Shown: positions 9,007 through 17,476, numbered from the stretch's first letter. The stretch: DNA of 64,000 nucleotides from Methylocella silvestris (GCF_002891535.1 NZ_PDZR01000005.1:62001-126000), one strand, 5' to 3'. Notes: generated from the letters alone by a model not told the origin. Numbers and translations: made by a program.

Positions 9007-9666
9007 CTATTGCAGCGTATTTTCAGCGTTCTTGCCGCGCGCGAGCTCGATTTCCGTGATCGCCACCAGCACGTCGGCGCGGCCCTTGAGATCGGTCGCT
9101 TCGAGCAGGGCCTGTTTTTCCCGCGGCCCGAAGGGGCTCATCATCGCCAGCGCGTTGACGAGGGCCTCATTGGGCGCCTCATTGATGCTGTCCCAATCGA
9201 GCTGGAGCTCATTGCTCTCGGCAAAGCTGCGCAGGGTGCGCAAGAGCCCGTCGCGATCGACCATTTCCTCCCCGGCGCGTGGGCTGAAATCGATCGAGAA
9301 CGGCGCATAATCGACGCGAGCCTGCCGGTAGGGCGTCAGGGCGTCGATTTCCTCGATGATCTTAAACCGGGCGACGCCCGTCAGGGTCAAGAGATAGCGG
9401 CCGTCGCCGGTTTCCGCGAGCTGGGTGATGCGGCCGACGCAGCCGACCTGAAACAGCGCCTCGCTCTTTTTCGCCTCGGGGTTCGGCTGGATCATGCCGA
9501 CCAGACGATTGCCCTTCAGGGCGTCGTCGACCATGGCCATATAGCGCGGCTCGAAAATGTTGAGCGGCAATTGTCCGCGCGGCAACAGCAGCGCCTTGGC
9601 GAGCGGAAAGATCGGCAGCGAGGGCGGCAAGTCGTCGGGGCCGCCGTAAACGTGGTTGATGCCCAT
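9007..9666 (-). CDS. LON peptidase substrate-binding domain protein
   Basis: A 219-residue protein consisting essentially of the N-terminal LON domain without ATPase or protease modules. Diagnostic segments are LPIFPLAKALLLPRGQLPLNIFEPRY, the GCVGRI strand and the C-terminal helical bundle containing LLEATDLKGR. Its partner proteins are unknown; a substrate-recognition role is inferred from the Lon N-domain. ATG 9666 has a strong GGAGGAGCT placed about 6 bases upstream, which decides the start against two upstream ATGs. The order thioredoxin-LON-Trm112 is conserved in many Hyphomicrobiales. Confidence 0.9.
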   Translation of the reverse strand: MGINHVYGGPDDLPPSLPIFPLAKALLLPRGQLPLNIFEPRYMAMVDDALKGNRLVGMIQPNPEAKKSEALFQVGCVGRITQLAETGDGRYLLTLTGVARFKIIEEIDALTPYRQARVDYAPFSIDFSPRAGEEMVDRDGLLRTLRSFAESNELQLDWDSINEAPNEALVNALAMMSPFGPREKQALLEATDLKGRADVLVAITEIELARGKNAENTLQ

Positions 9667-9783
9667 CGTCAGCTCCTCCGCTCCGCCAAAGCCCGCCGAT
9701 TGATCCATTGCCGCTGTTCCGTCCACTCGCGCATGATCGCTTTATACATTATGGCCGCCGCAACGCCTAAAGCCTGCGCTCGA

Positions 9784-10704
9784 TCAGGAAAACAGCAGCG
9801 TCGACAATTTTTTGCGCGCGCCGATGGTCGCGGGATCAGCCGGTCCCCAAGCCTCGAAGAATTGCAGCAACTGCTTGCGCGCGCCATCCTCACTCCAGGC
9901 GCGATCGCGCCTGATGATGTCGAGCAGCGCCGCCGCCGCCTCCTCGCGCTTGTTGTGGGCGTTAAGGCCAACCGCATAATCGAACTTCGCCTGATAATCT
10001 TGCGGGTCGGCGTCAACTTTGCGCTTGATGTCGACGAGATCGCCAAGGGCGCCCGCCTGTTCGGCAAGTTCAAGGGCGGCTCTTGCCGCCCCGACGCCGG
10101 GATGCTTTTCCGCTCCCGCAGGAGCGGCGTCGAGCAATTCGCGCGCAAGCTCGAGGTCGCCGGCCTTGACATGAAGCCTTGCAAAACCAGCAAGCGCGTC
10201 AAGGTCAGCCGGGTTTTCAGCAAGAATCGCGGCGAACAATTCGGCGGCTGCGGCGGGGTCGCCCTCGGTGACAAAAGCCTCGGCCTCGGCGAGGAGGTCC
10301 GCCGTTCCGCCGATCGGGCCGACCAAGCGCTCGACAAAGCCGCGCACATCGGATTCCGGCAGAGCGCCCATGAAGCCGTCGATCGGCTGCGAGCGCTGGA
10401 ATGCGATCACCGCCGGAATCGAGCGAACGCCGAGTCGCCCGGCGATCTCGGGATGTTCGTCGATGTTCATCTTGACGAGCTTGACCTTGCCGGCCGCCGC
10501 CTGAACCACTTTTTCGAGGATCGGCGTCAGCTGCTTACAGGGGCCGCACCATGGCGCCCAGAAATCGACCAGAACCGGCTGACGCGCGGATTCGGCAATG
10601 ACGTCAGCGCCAAAGCTCGCCGTGCTCGTATCCTTGACGAGCGAGGCAGCCGCCGCCTGATCCGGCTTGGCTTCGTTAGCGCTGAGGCCGTATAGTCCCG
10701 CCAT
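9784..10704 (-). CDS. Thioredoxin/TPR co-chaperone (CnoX/YbbN-like)
   Basis: A 306-residue cytosolic protein with an N-terminal thioredoxin fold (about residues 25-135) and a C-terminal TPR-like helical part (about 140-305). The active site is an intact W-C-G-P-C (Cys53, Cys56), whereas E. coli CnoX has lost the redox pair; alphaproteobacterial CnoX proteins such as Caulobacter's keep it. CnoX holds unfolding proteins during oxidative stress and passes them to GroEL and DnaK, so chaperone plus thioredoxin activity is the expected role. The ATG at 10704 has GGGAGAG a few bases upstream. First gene of the leftward cluster ending in tesB. Confidence 0.85.
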   Translation of the reverse strand: MAGLYGLSANEAKPDQAAAASLVKDTSTASFGADVIAESARQPVLVDFWAPWCGPCKQLTPILEKVVQAAAGKVKLVKMNIDEHPEIAGRLGVRSIPAVIAFQRSQPIDGFMGALPESDVRGFVERLVGPIGGTADLLAEAEAFVTEGDPAAAAELFAAILAENPADLDALAGFARLHVKAGDLELARELLDAAPAGAEKHPGVGAARAALELAEQAGALGDLVDIKRKVDADPQDYQAKFDYAVGLNAHNKREEAAAALLDIIRRDRAWSEDGARKQLLQFFEAWGPADPATIGARKKLSTLLFS

Positions 10705-11114
10705 GTGCAGCTCTCCCTCGACGCTGGCGCCTCAAATCTCAAATCCGTCTCTCATTAAAGCGTGACGGTCGGGATGTCGCGGGAAAAACTGCCGCGCGAA
10801 GTTGCGGCTCGAGTTCTTCGCGCGAAGGCATATAAGGAACTCTCGCCGAACGGCGGTATTCGATTTTTGAAGTCATGCTTCAGGCAAAATGCGCTTTGGC
10901 GCCGATATCGCAATTTTGACCGCCGCTGATCCCTAAGTTTGATGAAATCGGCGCGGCCGCGGGAGAGTGAGCCATTCGGCTTCTTCAAGTTCAGCTGCTT
11001 TAGATCCGAATGCTTCAGTTCCAGGATGCTTCAAATCAAGGAACGCGCTTGTCCCAGCCTCTTGATCCGCCCCGGCGCGCACAGTCCGAGGCGCCGGAAA
11101 AATCCCCTTCCGAT
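10705..11114. other. Divergent intergenic region with an inverted repeat
   Basis: This 410-base stretch between the CnoX-like gene and the metallophosphoesterase gene should hold both promoters. It contains a 9-bp perfect inverted repeat (arms 10793-10801 and 10816-10824, CGCGCGAAG) about 90 bases ahead of the CnoX-like start. No credible coding region is seen. Confidence 0.4.
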
Positions 11115-12056
11115 ATGTCCGACTTCACCGTGGCCCGCCGCCTCGAAAAACGGCTCGGCCCGGTTTATGCGCGGCAAAGGATTGGCATCGAGGAAGATCA
11201 CGAGGCGCAGGCCTTCGGCCAGGGGCTCAATTTCTTTCACATCGAGAACTGGTATTCCGTCCACGCCATGATGCGCCTCGCGCTTCGGCTGAGCGGGACC
11301 TACGGACGCGGCCAGCGCAACGCCGCCAAGGTCGAGCTACGCCGCAACGAGATCGTCTCGCGCCGGTTGCCGGCCGCTTTCGACGGCTTCACCTTGCTCC
11401 ATCTCAGCGACCTGCATGTGGAGATGAGCGCGGCCGCCATGCTGCGGACCGCCGAACTCGTCGAAGGCCTTGACTACGATGTCTGCGTCCTGACCGGCGA
11501 CTATCGGGCGCGAACCTTTGGCGGCTTCAAAACGACGCTGGACGGAATGGCTCCCTTGCTCGGCCGGCTGAAGCAGCCGGTCTATGGCGTGCTCGGCAAT
11601 CACGACACGATCAAAATGACCCCCGCCCTCGAGGATCTCGGGGTCAGGATGCTTCTCAACGAATCCGTCCGCATCGAACGCGACGGCGCGGCGATCCACA
11701 TCGGCGGCATCGACGACGCCCATTTCTTCCGGGTCGACAATATCGAGAAAGTCGCCGCCGATATTCCTTTCGAGGATTTCTCGCTGCTTTTGTCGCATAC
11801 GCCGGAAATCTATCGCCAGGCGGCGCATGCGGGCTTTGACGCCATCCTGTCCGGCCATACGCATGGCGGCCAGATCTGCCTGCCCGGCGGATTTCCGCTT
11901 ACGCTTGATTCCGTTCTGCCGCGCGCCTTCGGCGCGGGCGCCTGGAAATACAATGAGATGAGCGGCTATACCTCGACCGGAGCGGGATCGAGCGTGCTGC
12001 CGGTGAGGTTCAACTGCCCGCCGGAGATCACACTGCACCGGCTACGGGGCGGGTAA
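11115..12056 (+). CDS. Metallophosphoesterase
   Basis: A 313-residue calcineurin-like phosphoesterase. All metal-binding motifs are present: D-L-H (Asp99, His101), G-D (Asp129), G-N-H-D (162-164 region), S-H and the terminal G-H-T-H-G-G. The arrangement resembles the YaeI/YkuE group of membrane-associated phosphodiesterases, but an N-terminal transmembrane anchor is not obvious; instead there is a basic N-terminal segment. The substrate is unknown. ATG 11115 is preferred; an upstream reading to 11010 adds low-complexity residues. The start lacks a strong Shine-Dalgarno sequence, so it is uncertain by a few codons. Confidence 0.85.
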   Translation: MSDFTVARRLEKRLGPVYARQRIGIEEDHEAQAFGQGLNFFHIENWYSVHAMMRLALRLSGTYGRGQRNAAKVELRRNEIVSRRLPAAFDGFTLLHLSDLHVEMSAAAMLRTAELVEGLDYDVCVLTGDYRARTFGGFKTTLDGMAPLLGRLKQPVYGVLGNHDTIKMTPALEDLGVRMLLNESVRIERDGAAIHIGGIDDAHFFRVDNIEKVAADIPFEDFSLLLSHTPEIYRQAAHAGFDAILSGHTHGGQICLPGGFPLTLDSVLPRAFGAGAWKYNEMSGYTSTGAGSSVLPVRFNCPPEITLHRLRGG

Positions 12057-12253
12057 AACGGATCGGCCGAAACGTCGCCTTTCCGACAAACCGACAAAAG
12101 GCCGCCCTGCGGCGCGCCTCGTCGTCTCAAAAAAAGTTTATTTAAACAATAGCTTACAGTCTCCCCCTCGGCGCGGCAAGAAGTTTGCTGTGGGCGGGCG
12201 CGGGCGGCCTAGCGCAAGCCCTCGCGTCAGCATTATTGCGCGGGAGAGGCGGC

Positions 12254-12499
12254 ATGTCCGGGAGTTCAGGGTATTTTGTGGATTGGGGCGGCAACACGCG
12301 CAGCACCGATGATCCGGGCGGCGGCTATCACTGCGACGTCGACCTGCCCGCCCGCTATGTCGCCGTCTTGTCGAAGAACGGCGCGCTAGTGCATGAAGCC
12401 ACGCTCTACAAGACGCTGGCCGATGTCGAGAAGGCGGGGATCAAGGCGCCCCTGGTTCCGGGCTCTCATCCCTGGGGCAGCTCCAGCGAGGGACTTTGA
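12254..12499 (+). CDS. Small hypothetical protein
   Basis: An 81-residue protein of unknown function. It is preceded by an excellent GGAGAGG five bases from the ATG, which is the main support for its being a gene, and its codon use matches its neighbours. It has no signal peptide or membrane segment. Visible traits are a Gly-rich N-terminal part with GYHCDVDLP and a C-terminal region with paired Lys and Pro-Gly residues. The upstream gap 12057-12253 includes an A+T-rich patch (AAAAAAAGTTTATTTAAAC) that could carry its promoter. Confidence 0.6.
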   Translation: MSGSSGYFVDWGGNTRSTDDPGGGYHCDVDLPARYVAVLSKNGALVHEATLYKTLADVEKAGIKAPLVPGSHPWGSSSEGL

Positions 12500-12585
12500 C
12501 GGCATGTCCCAGTCCGACGTGCTGGACGCTGTCGCCCCCGCGCCGAGCCGGTCGGATCCAGACTATTTTGCTCACGCGTTTGAAT

Positions 12586-12621
12586 TTAGAGCGTTTTCTT
12601 TTCAAAAGGAACGAGCTCTAA
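12586..12621. repeat. Short intergenic palindrome (TTAGAGC type)
   Basis: A 36-bp element bounded by perfect 7-bp inverted ends (TTAGAGC at 12586, GCTCTAA ending 12621), with a further TTTTC / AAAGGAA partial pairing inside. The stop codon of the leftward membrane-protein gene lies inside it. Similar TTAGAGC elements are scattered in Rhizobiales genomes; it may also act as that gene's terminator. Confidence 0.5.
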
Positions 12622-13106
12622 TAAGGCCGCTCCCTGATCTTCAGGGTGAACAGCGCGCGCGAGAGCAAGAGCGCGCCGACCCAGAAGATGAAGGCGGCGA
12701 CCAGCACGTCGACGAAGCTCAGCCCCAATGCGCTTTTGCAAACAATCAGCGGCAACAGGCTTTCTGGGGCCTGATCGATGCCGGGCGCCATTCCCTGCGC
12801 CGGCAGCTGCAGCCGGCGCTTGATGAAACTTGAGAAAATATCGCCAGTCATGGCCGCGGACGCCGCCAGCGCGCCGACGCGCCAGTCGACGCCTATTGCC
12901 GGCGCGACAAGCGTCGTCGCTATGAGACTGGCGATGACGCCACGAAAAGTCTTGGAGGAGCCCAGCAGCCGCGCCCCGTCGCTAAACCTTGCATGAAGGT
13001 CGAGCGGGGCGTTCCCCCACAGGCCAAGGACACGGCTGGCCAGGATCGGCGCGCCGTTGGCGACGAAAACCAGAATCAGGGCCTGGGCGATCGGCGCGAT
13101 GCTCAT
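12618..13106 (-). CDS. CDP-archaeol synthase-like (CarS/DUF46) membrane protein
   Basis: A 162-residue integral membrane protein with about four hydrophobic segments. It shows the DUF46/CarS pattern: an N-terminal segment with A-N-G-A-P-I-L, DGARLLGSSKTFRG, and GDIFSSFIKRRL followed by PG and a D-Q-x-x-E loop, which match the conserved nucleotide/metal-binding positions of CDP-alcohol-forming enzymes. In archaea CarS makes CDP-archaeol from unsaturated archaetidic acid. In a bacterium the substrate must differ, perhaps another phosphatidate-like lipid; the reaction is not known to me. ATG 13106 lies 7 bases after AGGAG; an adjacent GTG at 13109 is possible. Confidence 0.75.
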   Translation of the reverse strand: MSIAPIAQALILVFVANGAPILASRVLGLWGNAPLDLHARFSDGARLLGSSKTFRGVIASLIATTLVAPAIGVDWRVGALAASAAMTGDIFSSFIKRRLQLPAQGMAPGIDQAPESLLPLIVCKSALGLSFVDVLVAAFIFWVGALLLSRALFTLKIRERPY

Positions 13107-13173
13107 CACATTTCTCCTGCCGCTGCGCGGCAGATTTTGTGAGGCAACGCTTTTATGTGGCCAAGGGTTCCGG

Positions 13174-14088
13174 TCAGGCCCCGAGCATCAGTCCGAGGTT
13201 TTGCATCGCCGCGCCGGACGCCCCTTTGCCAAGATTGTCGAGCCGAGCGACCAACACCAGCTGACGCCGCGCCTCATTGATGAAAACCCTGACCTCGAGA
13301 TTGTTGGTTTCGTTCAAAATCTCCGGCTCAATTTTGCCGGAGGCCTCCGCCGGCGCGACGCGTACGAATTGCGCCCCGGCGTAATGGGCGCCTAGCGCCG
13401 CCTCGAAATCGGCGCCGTGAGGCTTGCCCGGCAGCGCGTCGAGAAACAGCGGGATCGACACCAGCATCCCTTGCGCGAAATTGCCGACCGAGGGGACAAA
13501 AATCGGCCGCTGCGTCAGCCCGGAATATTTTTCGATCTCCGGCACATGCTTATGTTCGAGGCCGAGCGCATAGAGTTCGAAAGCGGGCGCTGCGCCTTTC
13601 TCATAATCGGCGATCATCGCCTTGCCGCCGCCGCTGTAGCCCGACACCGCATTGATGGCGATCGGCCAATCTGCGGGAACGAGCCCCGCGTCGATGAGCG
13701 GGCGCAGCAAAGCGATCGCGCCGGTCGCATAGCATCCGGGATTTGAGATGCGCCTTCCCTGACCGATCGCCTGCGCCTGGCCTTTCGCCAATTCGGGAAA
13801 GCCATAGGTCCAGCCGGGAGCGACGCGATGCGCCGTCGATGCGTCGAGCACGCGCGGACCGGCTGATCCCAGCGTCTCGACGATGGCGACGGTTTCGCGC
13901 GCAGCGTCGTCGGGAAGGCAGAGAATGACCACATCCACGCCGGCGAGCAGCTTTGACTTGGCGTCGCGATCCTTGCGCAGCTCGGGCGGAAGGCTTTTCA
14001 GCTCGATCCCCGGCTCGGAGGCAAGCCGCGTCTTGATGCCAAGGCCGGTGGTGCCGGCTTCCCCGTCGATGAAAATTGTCCCGTGCAT
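13174..14088 (-). CDS. argC: N-acetyl-gamma-glutamyl-phosphate reductase, type 2
   Basis: Third step of arginine biosynthesis: NADPH-dependent reduction of N-acetylglutamyl phosphate to the semialdehyde. The protein (304 residues) starts with [13 protein letters not shown], the short type 2 AGPR nucleotide-binding start, and contains the active-site SNPGCYATG with the catalytic cysteine, plus the GYSGGGK motif. Type 2 enzymes are about 40 residues shorter than type 1, consistent with this length. ATG 14088 gives the expected N-terminus. It follows the rplM-rpsI operon on the same strand, the usual order in this group, here interrupted by a membrane-protein/TetR pair. Confidence 0.94.
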   Translation of the reverse strand: MHGTIFIDGEAGTTGLGIKTRLASEPGIELKSLPPELRKDRDAKSKLLAGVDVVILCLPDDAARETVAIVETLGSAGPRVLDASTAHRVAPGWTYGFPELAKGQAQAIGQGRRISNPGCYATGAIALLRPLIDAGLVPADWPIAINAVSGYSGGGKAMIADYEKGAAPAFELYALGLEHKHVPEIEKYSGLTQRPIFVPSVGNFAQGMLVSIPLFLDALPGKPHGADFEAALGAHYAGAQFVRVAPAEASGKIEPEILNETNNLEVRVFINEARRQLVLVARLDNLGKGASGAAMQNLGLMLGA

Positions 14089-14187
14089 GACCCGCCGCAC
14101 CCTTTTCAAGTCCCGCCTGCGAAGGCCCGCACTTATAGCAGACCCTGCCATTTGCGACTGCAGTTAGCACGCCCGGATCTTGATAGG

Positions 14188-14215
14188 GTCATGCCGGGAC
14201 TGACCCGGACATTCT
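14188..14215. repeat. Short intergenic palindrome (GTCATGCCGGG type)
   Basis: GTCATGCCGGGACTGACCCGG: the CCGGG/CCCGG arms (14194-14198, 14204-14208) flank a 5-base loop. It recalls the GTCATGxCCGGGC-GTCCCGGxCAT elements abundant in Bradyrhizobium-type genomes. The surrounding gap 14089-14332 between argC and the TetR gene has no other visible gene. Confidence 0.4.
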
Positions 14216-14332
14216 GTCACGCAGATAGTGGTTTGGATGGCCGGTTCAATCCCCGGTCAGATCGGGGAACGGTCAGAACGCAGGGCGAGACGCTCCGTGT
14301 GCGGAACTGAGGTCATCCCGCTCGCTAGCCAT

Positions 14333-15004
14333 TCAGGCCATTTGTGCCTCGGCATAATACGAACTCGCCTCGGGGGCGGTGGTTCGTGCGTTGAGCCCGG
14401 CGACCGCCATACGGCCGACGTCAGCCGCCAGTTGCTCGATGAAATGGCGGTCGATGGTGAGGTTCAACGGCGGTTTTGACAGCAGGTCGTAATGGCGGAT
14501 GAAGGGAGCGACCTGGTGGGTCAGCCAGATCGTCGCGATGGTGATTTCCGCGCGTGCGGCGCCGGCCGGCAGGAAGCGGCGCACGATCTTTTCGGCCTGG
14601 TCCAGCATCGGCAGTTTCGCGCTGGCGATAAAATCAAGATAGATCGGCGTGGGCGTCGGCGCCAGGGTCTCCCAGGCCAGGATGCGCAGATAGCGGCTGA
14701 GCTGGTCATGCTTTTCGAGCGCCGTCACCTGCTGGCGAATGAACAATTGGACCGCCTCTTCGCGGCCGACGCGGTCAACCGTCGCCTCATCAAGGAGCGA
14801 GGCCTCGCGCAGCGCCGCGAAGGCGAGACGCAAAACCTCGCGATAAAGCGCCTCTTTGCCGCCAAAATGATAGTTGATCGCCGCCTGATTGACCTCCGCG
14901 CGCCGGGTGATCTCGCGCACCGCGGCGCGCTCGAAGCCGTTTTCTGCGAAAGCACAGGCAGCGTGATCGAGCAGCGCCTGGCGGGTCAAATCGGCGTTTC
15001 TCAA
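14333..15004 (-). CDS. TetR family regulator with CerR-type C-terminal domain
   Basis: A DNA-binding repressor of about 223 residues. The N-terminal helix-turn-helix (about residues 5-50) is clear: ALLDHAACAFAENGFERAAVREIT, then VNQAAINYHFGGKEALYREV. The C-terminal half with LRILAWETLAPTP resembles the CerR/YbiH type ligand domain. No ATG exists near the domain start; the best start is a TTG at 15004 that overlaps the stop of the preceding gene (TTGA), implying translational coupling. With a palindrome in front of that gene (15715-15732), negative autoregulation of the two-gene operon is likely. The effector is unknown. Confidence 0.85.
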   Translation of the reverse strand: MRNADLTRQALLDHAACAFAENGFERAAVREITRRAEVNQAAINYHFGGKEALYREVLRLAFAALREASLLDEATVDRVGREEAVQLFIRQQVTALEKHDQLSRYLRILAWETLAPTPTPIYLDFIASAKLPMLDQAEKIVRRFLPAGAARAEITIATIWLTHQVAPFIRHYDLLSKPPLNLTIDRHFIEQLAADVGRMAVAGLNARTTAPEASSYYAEAQMA

Positions 15005-15696
15005 GATTTCGGCTTCTTCATGAAGGACGTCACCGAATCGGCGACGGAAGCCATGCCGTCGACCACGCGCTTGTCGGAAGCGGAGACAAGACCGCCGATT
15101 CCGGCGCCGAGCCAGACGCCGCCGTCGACCATGCGCTGATGGGAGGCAGTGACGAAATCGCCGATGCCAGAGACGAGCCCGCCGCCATATTTCAAGGGAT
15201 TGAGCCAATCGGCCCAATCCGGGGAAGCGGGCGCGGCGGCAGGCGCCGGATTGGCGGGCGCTTTCGGAATATCGCCCAGCGCATTGCTCCGGACGCCGCC
15301 CGGCGCATTGACCTGAACATAGGCGGCGACGCGGTCCTTGCCGGCGTGCGGACGGTCCAGCTGGGCGGCGCGGCGGCGCGGCGGCAGCGGAGCGACCGCG
15401 TCAGTTGCGGGCTCGCCCGCCGCTTCAAGCGCCGCAGCCCTTGGCGCTACGATATGAGAAAGCGCGACGCGCTCCAGAAAATCGGCGGTCGCATCGCCTG
15501 ATTCGTTCCGCTCCAGGGCGGGGACGGCGGCGACGCGCAGAGCGACCGGCGCGAAGGCGGGCTTGGGCTTCGTCAGATCCGAAACAATCATCATGACAAG
15601 CAGCGTCGAGAAGACCGACACAAGCACCTCGGCGACCAGCTTTTGCGTCACGGCGTGCAGGCCATTGCGTAGCATCACTGGGATCGGCGTGGGCAT
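15001..15696 (-). CDS. Hypothetical single-pass membrane protein
   Basis: A 231-residue protein that I do not recognise. A hydrophobic segment (about residues 19-42, EVLVSVFSTLLVMMIV) suggests one inner-membrane anchor, followed by an Ala/Pro/Arg-rich periplasmic or cytoplasmic stalk. The C-terminal third contains a tandem pattern: GIGDFVTASHQRMVDGGVW, then GIGGLVSASDKRVVDGMAS, two copies of G-I-G-x-x-V-x-A-S-x-x-R-x-V-D-G. The ATG at 15696 has AGGAGG six bases upstream. It overlaps the TetR gene (TTGA), so the two are probably one operon and this protein may be the regulator's main target. Confidence 0.65.
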   Translation of the reverse strand: MPTPIPVMLRNGLHAVTQKLVAEVLVSVFSTLLVMMIVSDLTKPKPAFAPVALRVAAVPALERNESGDATADFLERVALSHIVAPRAAALEAAGEPATDAVAPLPPRRRAAQLDRPHAGKDRVAAYVQVNAPGGVRSNALGDIPKAPANPAPAAAPASPDWADWLNPLKYGGGLVSGIGDFVTASHQRMVDGGVWLGAGIGGLVSASDKRVVDGMASVADSVTSFMKKPKS

Positions 15697-15714
15697 CGGG
15701 GCCTCCTGCGCTAA

Positions 15715-15732
15715 TTCAAACGTCTGTTTGAA
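15715..15732. promoter_or_regulatory. Candidate TetR operator
   Basis: A perfect 7-bp inverted repeat, TTCAAAC-GTCT-GTTTGAA, lies 18 bases upstream of the membrane-protein ATG and just before its ribosome-binding site. Size and symmetry suit a TetR dimer. It probably controls the membrane-protein/TetR operon. Binding is inferred from position only. Confidence 0.6.
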
Positions 15733-15810
15733 CTTCCCGCCTGTTGGAGGCGAAATTATGTCGCAGCGCGGCCCTCGACGCGTCGACTGTGGATCACACA
15801 ATTCCAACCA

Positions 15811-15849
15811 AAGCCCAAAAACAAAACCCCGCCAAAAATGGCGGGGTTT
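15811..15849 (-). terminator. Intrinsic terminator of rplM-rpsI
   Basis: Read leftward after rpsI: an 11-bp perfect stem (arms 15839-15849 and 15824-15834, AAACCCCGCCA) with a 4-base loop, followed by TTTTGTTTTTG. It ends the ribosomal operon before the membrane-protein/TetR pair. Confidence 0.88.
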
Positions 15850-15901
15850 GTCAGTCCGAGGGCGGCGCCGAGGCCGCCCCCATCGTTGAAATCCAAAAAC
15901 C

Positions 15902-16381
15902 TTAGCGCTTCGAGAACTGGAAGCTGCGGCGGGCTTTCTTCTTGCCATATTTCTTGCGCTCGACCACGCGCGAGTCGCGGGTCAAAAAGCCTTCTTTCTT
16001 GAGCACGCCGCGCAGCTCCGGCTCAAAGGCGACGAGCGCCTTGGAGAGGCCGTGGCGGACCGCGCCCGCCTGCCCCGACAGACCGCCGCCGGCGACGGTG
16101 ACGGTCAAATCATACTGGTCGACGCGCTTTGCGACGCCGAGCGGTTGCTGCAAAATCATGCGCAGCACAGGGCGGGCGAAATAAACCTCGACAGCCCGGC
16201 CGTTGACGACGACCTTGCCGGAGCCCGGCTTGATCCAGACGCGGGCGACAGCGTCCTTGCGCTTGCCGGTCGCGTAGGCGCGGCCCTGCGCATCGAGCTT
16301 TTGCACATAATGCGGCGCTTCCTGCGTCGGGGCGGCCGTGGCGCTCTTCAGATCCTGGAGCGAATTAATAGTCTCGGCCAT
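15902..16381 (-). CDS. rpsI: 30S ribosomal protein S9
   Basis: Small-subunit ribosomal protein whose C-terminal tail reaches the P-site tRNA. The 159-residue product has the usual alphaproteobacterial N-terminal extension, the core [36 protein letters not shown], and the basic end [18 protein letters not shown] with the invariant terminal Arg. The rplM stop is only two bases before the start, so both are co-transcribed and likely co-translated; an intrinsic terminator follows. Confidence 0.98.
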   Translation of the reverse strand: MAETINSLQDLKSATAAPTQEAPHYVQKLDAQGRAYATGKRKDAVARVWIKPGSGKVVVNGRAVEVYFARPVLRMILQQPLGVAKRVDQYDLTVTVAGGGLSGQAGAVRHGLSKALVAFEPELRGVLKKEGFLTRDSRVVERKKYGKKKARRSFQFSKR

Positions 16382-16383
16382 GA

Positions 16384-16854
16384 TCAGGCAATCCTCGAAT
16401 TCTTGCTATTCAGGCTGGCGATGTCGAGCGTTTCCGGCTGCTGCGCCGCGTGCGGATGCTCCGCGCCCTTGTAAACCCTGAGGTTGCCCATCTGCTTGCG
16501 TCCAAGCGGCCCGCGCGGGACCATGCGCTCGACGGCCTTCTCGAGCACGCGCTCGGGGAAACGGCCGTCAAGGATGAACTTCGCCGTCCGCTCCTTGATG
16601 CCGCCCGGATAGCCGGTGTGGTGGTAATAGACCTTCTGCTCGCGCTTGCGCCCGGTGAAGACCACCTTCTCGGCGTTGATGATGATGATGTTGTCGCCAT
16701 CATCCATATGCGGCGTGAAAGTCGGTTTGTGCTTTCCGCGAAGCCGCATGGCCACAAGCGACGCCAGCCTGCCGACAACGAGGCCGGTGGCGTCGATCAG
16801 GACCCACTTCTTGGTGATGTCCGCCGGCTTGGCGGAATAGGTCTTGCCGAACAT
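16384..16854 (-). CDS. rplM: 50S ribosomal protein L13
   Basis: Early-assembling large-subunit protein, 156 residues. Family features visible are [18 protein letters not shown], the [16 protein letters not shown] segment, the [19 protein letters not shown] motif and [16 protein letters not shown]. The ATG at 16854 is taken as the start; a TTG three codons upstream (16863) is in frame but less likely. It leads the rplM-rpsI operon; the promoter must lie in 16855-17047. Confidence 0.97.
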   Translation of the reverse strand: MFGKTYSAKPADITKKWVLIDATGLVVGRLASLVAMRLRGKHKPTFTPHMDDGDNIIIINAEKVVFTGRKREQKVYYHHTGYPGGIKERTAKFILDGRFPERVLEKAVERMVPRGPLGRKQMGNLRVYKGAEHPHAAQQPETLDIASLNSKNSRIA

Positions 16855-17047
16855 TGGTTTCAAATTCCATGCAATCTGAGCCGCGCGGAGTCTGTCCGCT
16901 GCGGTCGCGTCGCGCTTTTAGGTTTTCCGGGGCCGCGCGTCAAGCGTCTTTGAAGCTGACAGCCGCCAAAACTAGCTGATAGATCATATGTTTGTATAAA
17001 GAGGTAAAATAATACCACACCGTAATGCGGTGGAGGCCGCGTTTTCC

Positions 17048-17476
17048 TCACGCCGGTTGGGCGCGGACGAAGGATTCAGCAGATCCCTCCTCCGGATTGA
17101 CGAAAATAATGTCTTTGGGATCGCGGCGCGGCGCATCCACGGCGAAGAAGACGACCGGCCCTTCGAGAATATCTGGCAGCGCGTGGATCGTGCGGCGCTT
17201 GAAGAACAGGAGCTGACCCGGCGCGAACTCGCGGAGATCGGACGTCGCGCCCATCCAGAACGTGCCGCGGCCGGAAAGAACATAGAGATATTCGTCCGAG
17301 CCTTCATGATAATGGGCCGGCGTCCCACGATAGACGCGGAACACACGCGCGCTCGATCCAGGCTCATTTGTCAGATAGCGGTCGAGCAGCAGCGTGTCGG
17401 CGCTCGGTGGAAAGGACCGGGCGATTTCGTTCAGATCGAAGCGCCCGAAGGCGCTGCTATCGGTATTGACGTCCAT
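17048..17476 (-). CDS. Cupin domain protein
   Basis: A 142-residue single-domain cupin. The first metal motif is seen as HYHEGSDEYLYVLSGRGTFWMG (His, His, Glu in the H-x-H-x-G-x-D-E-x-x-Y style) and the second as PGQLLFFKRRTIHAL (with the closing His). The fold suggests a small metal-dependent enzyme or binding protein; the substrate cannot be read from sequence. It is divergent from the CoA-binding protein gene and lies upstream of rplM on the same strand. Confidence 0.8.
   Translation of the reverse strand: MDVNTDSSAFGRFDLNEIARSFPPSADTLLLDRYLTNEPGSSARVFRVYRGTPAHYHEGSDEYLYVLSGRGTFWMGATSDLREFAPGQLLFFKRRTIHALPDILEGPVVFFAVDAPRRDPKDIIFVNPEEGSAESFVRAQPA

Noticed and set aside
8914-10695. A 593-codon plus-strand open frame across LON and the CnoX-like gene
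   Set aside because: Antisense shadow; both opposite genes have strong family motifs and ribosome-binding sites.
14225-14260. GGTTCAATCCC string resembling a tRNA T-arm
   Set aside because: The flanking bases do not form an acceptor stem, anticodon arm or D-arm, and there is no CCA-proximal pairing.
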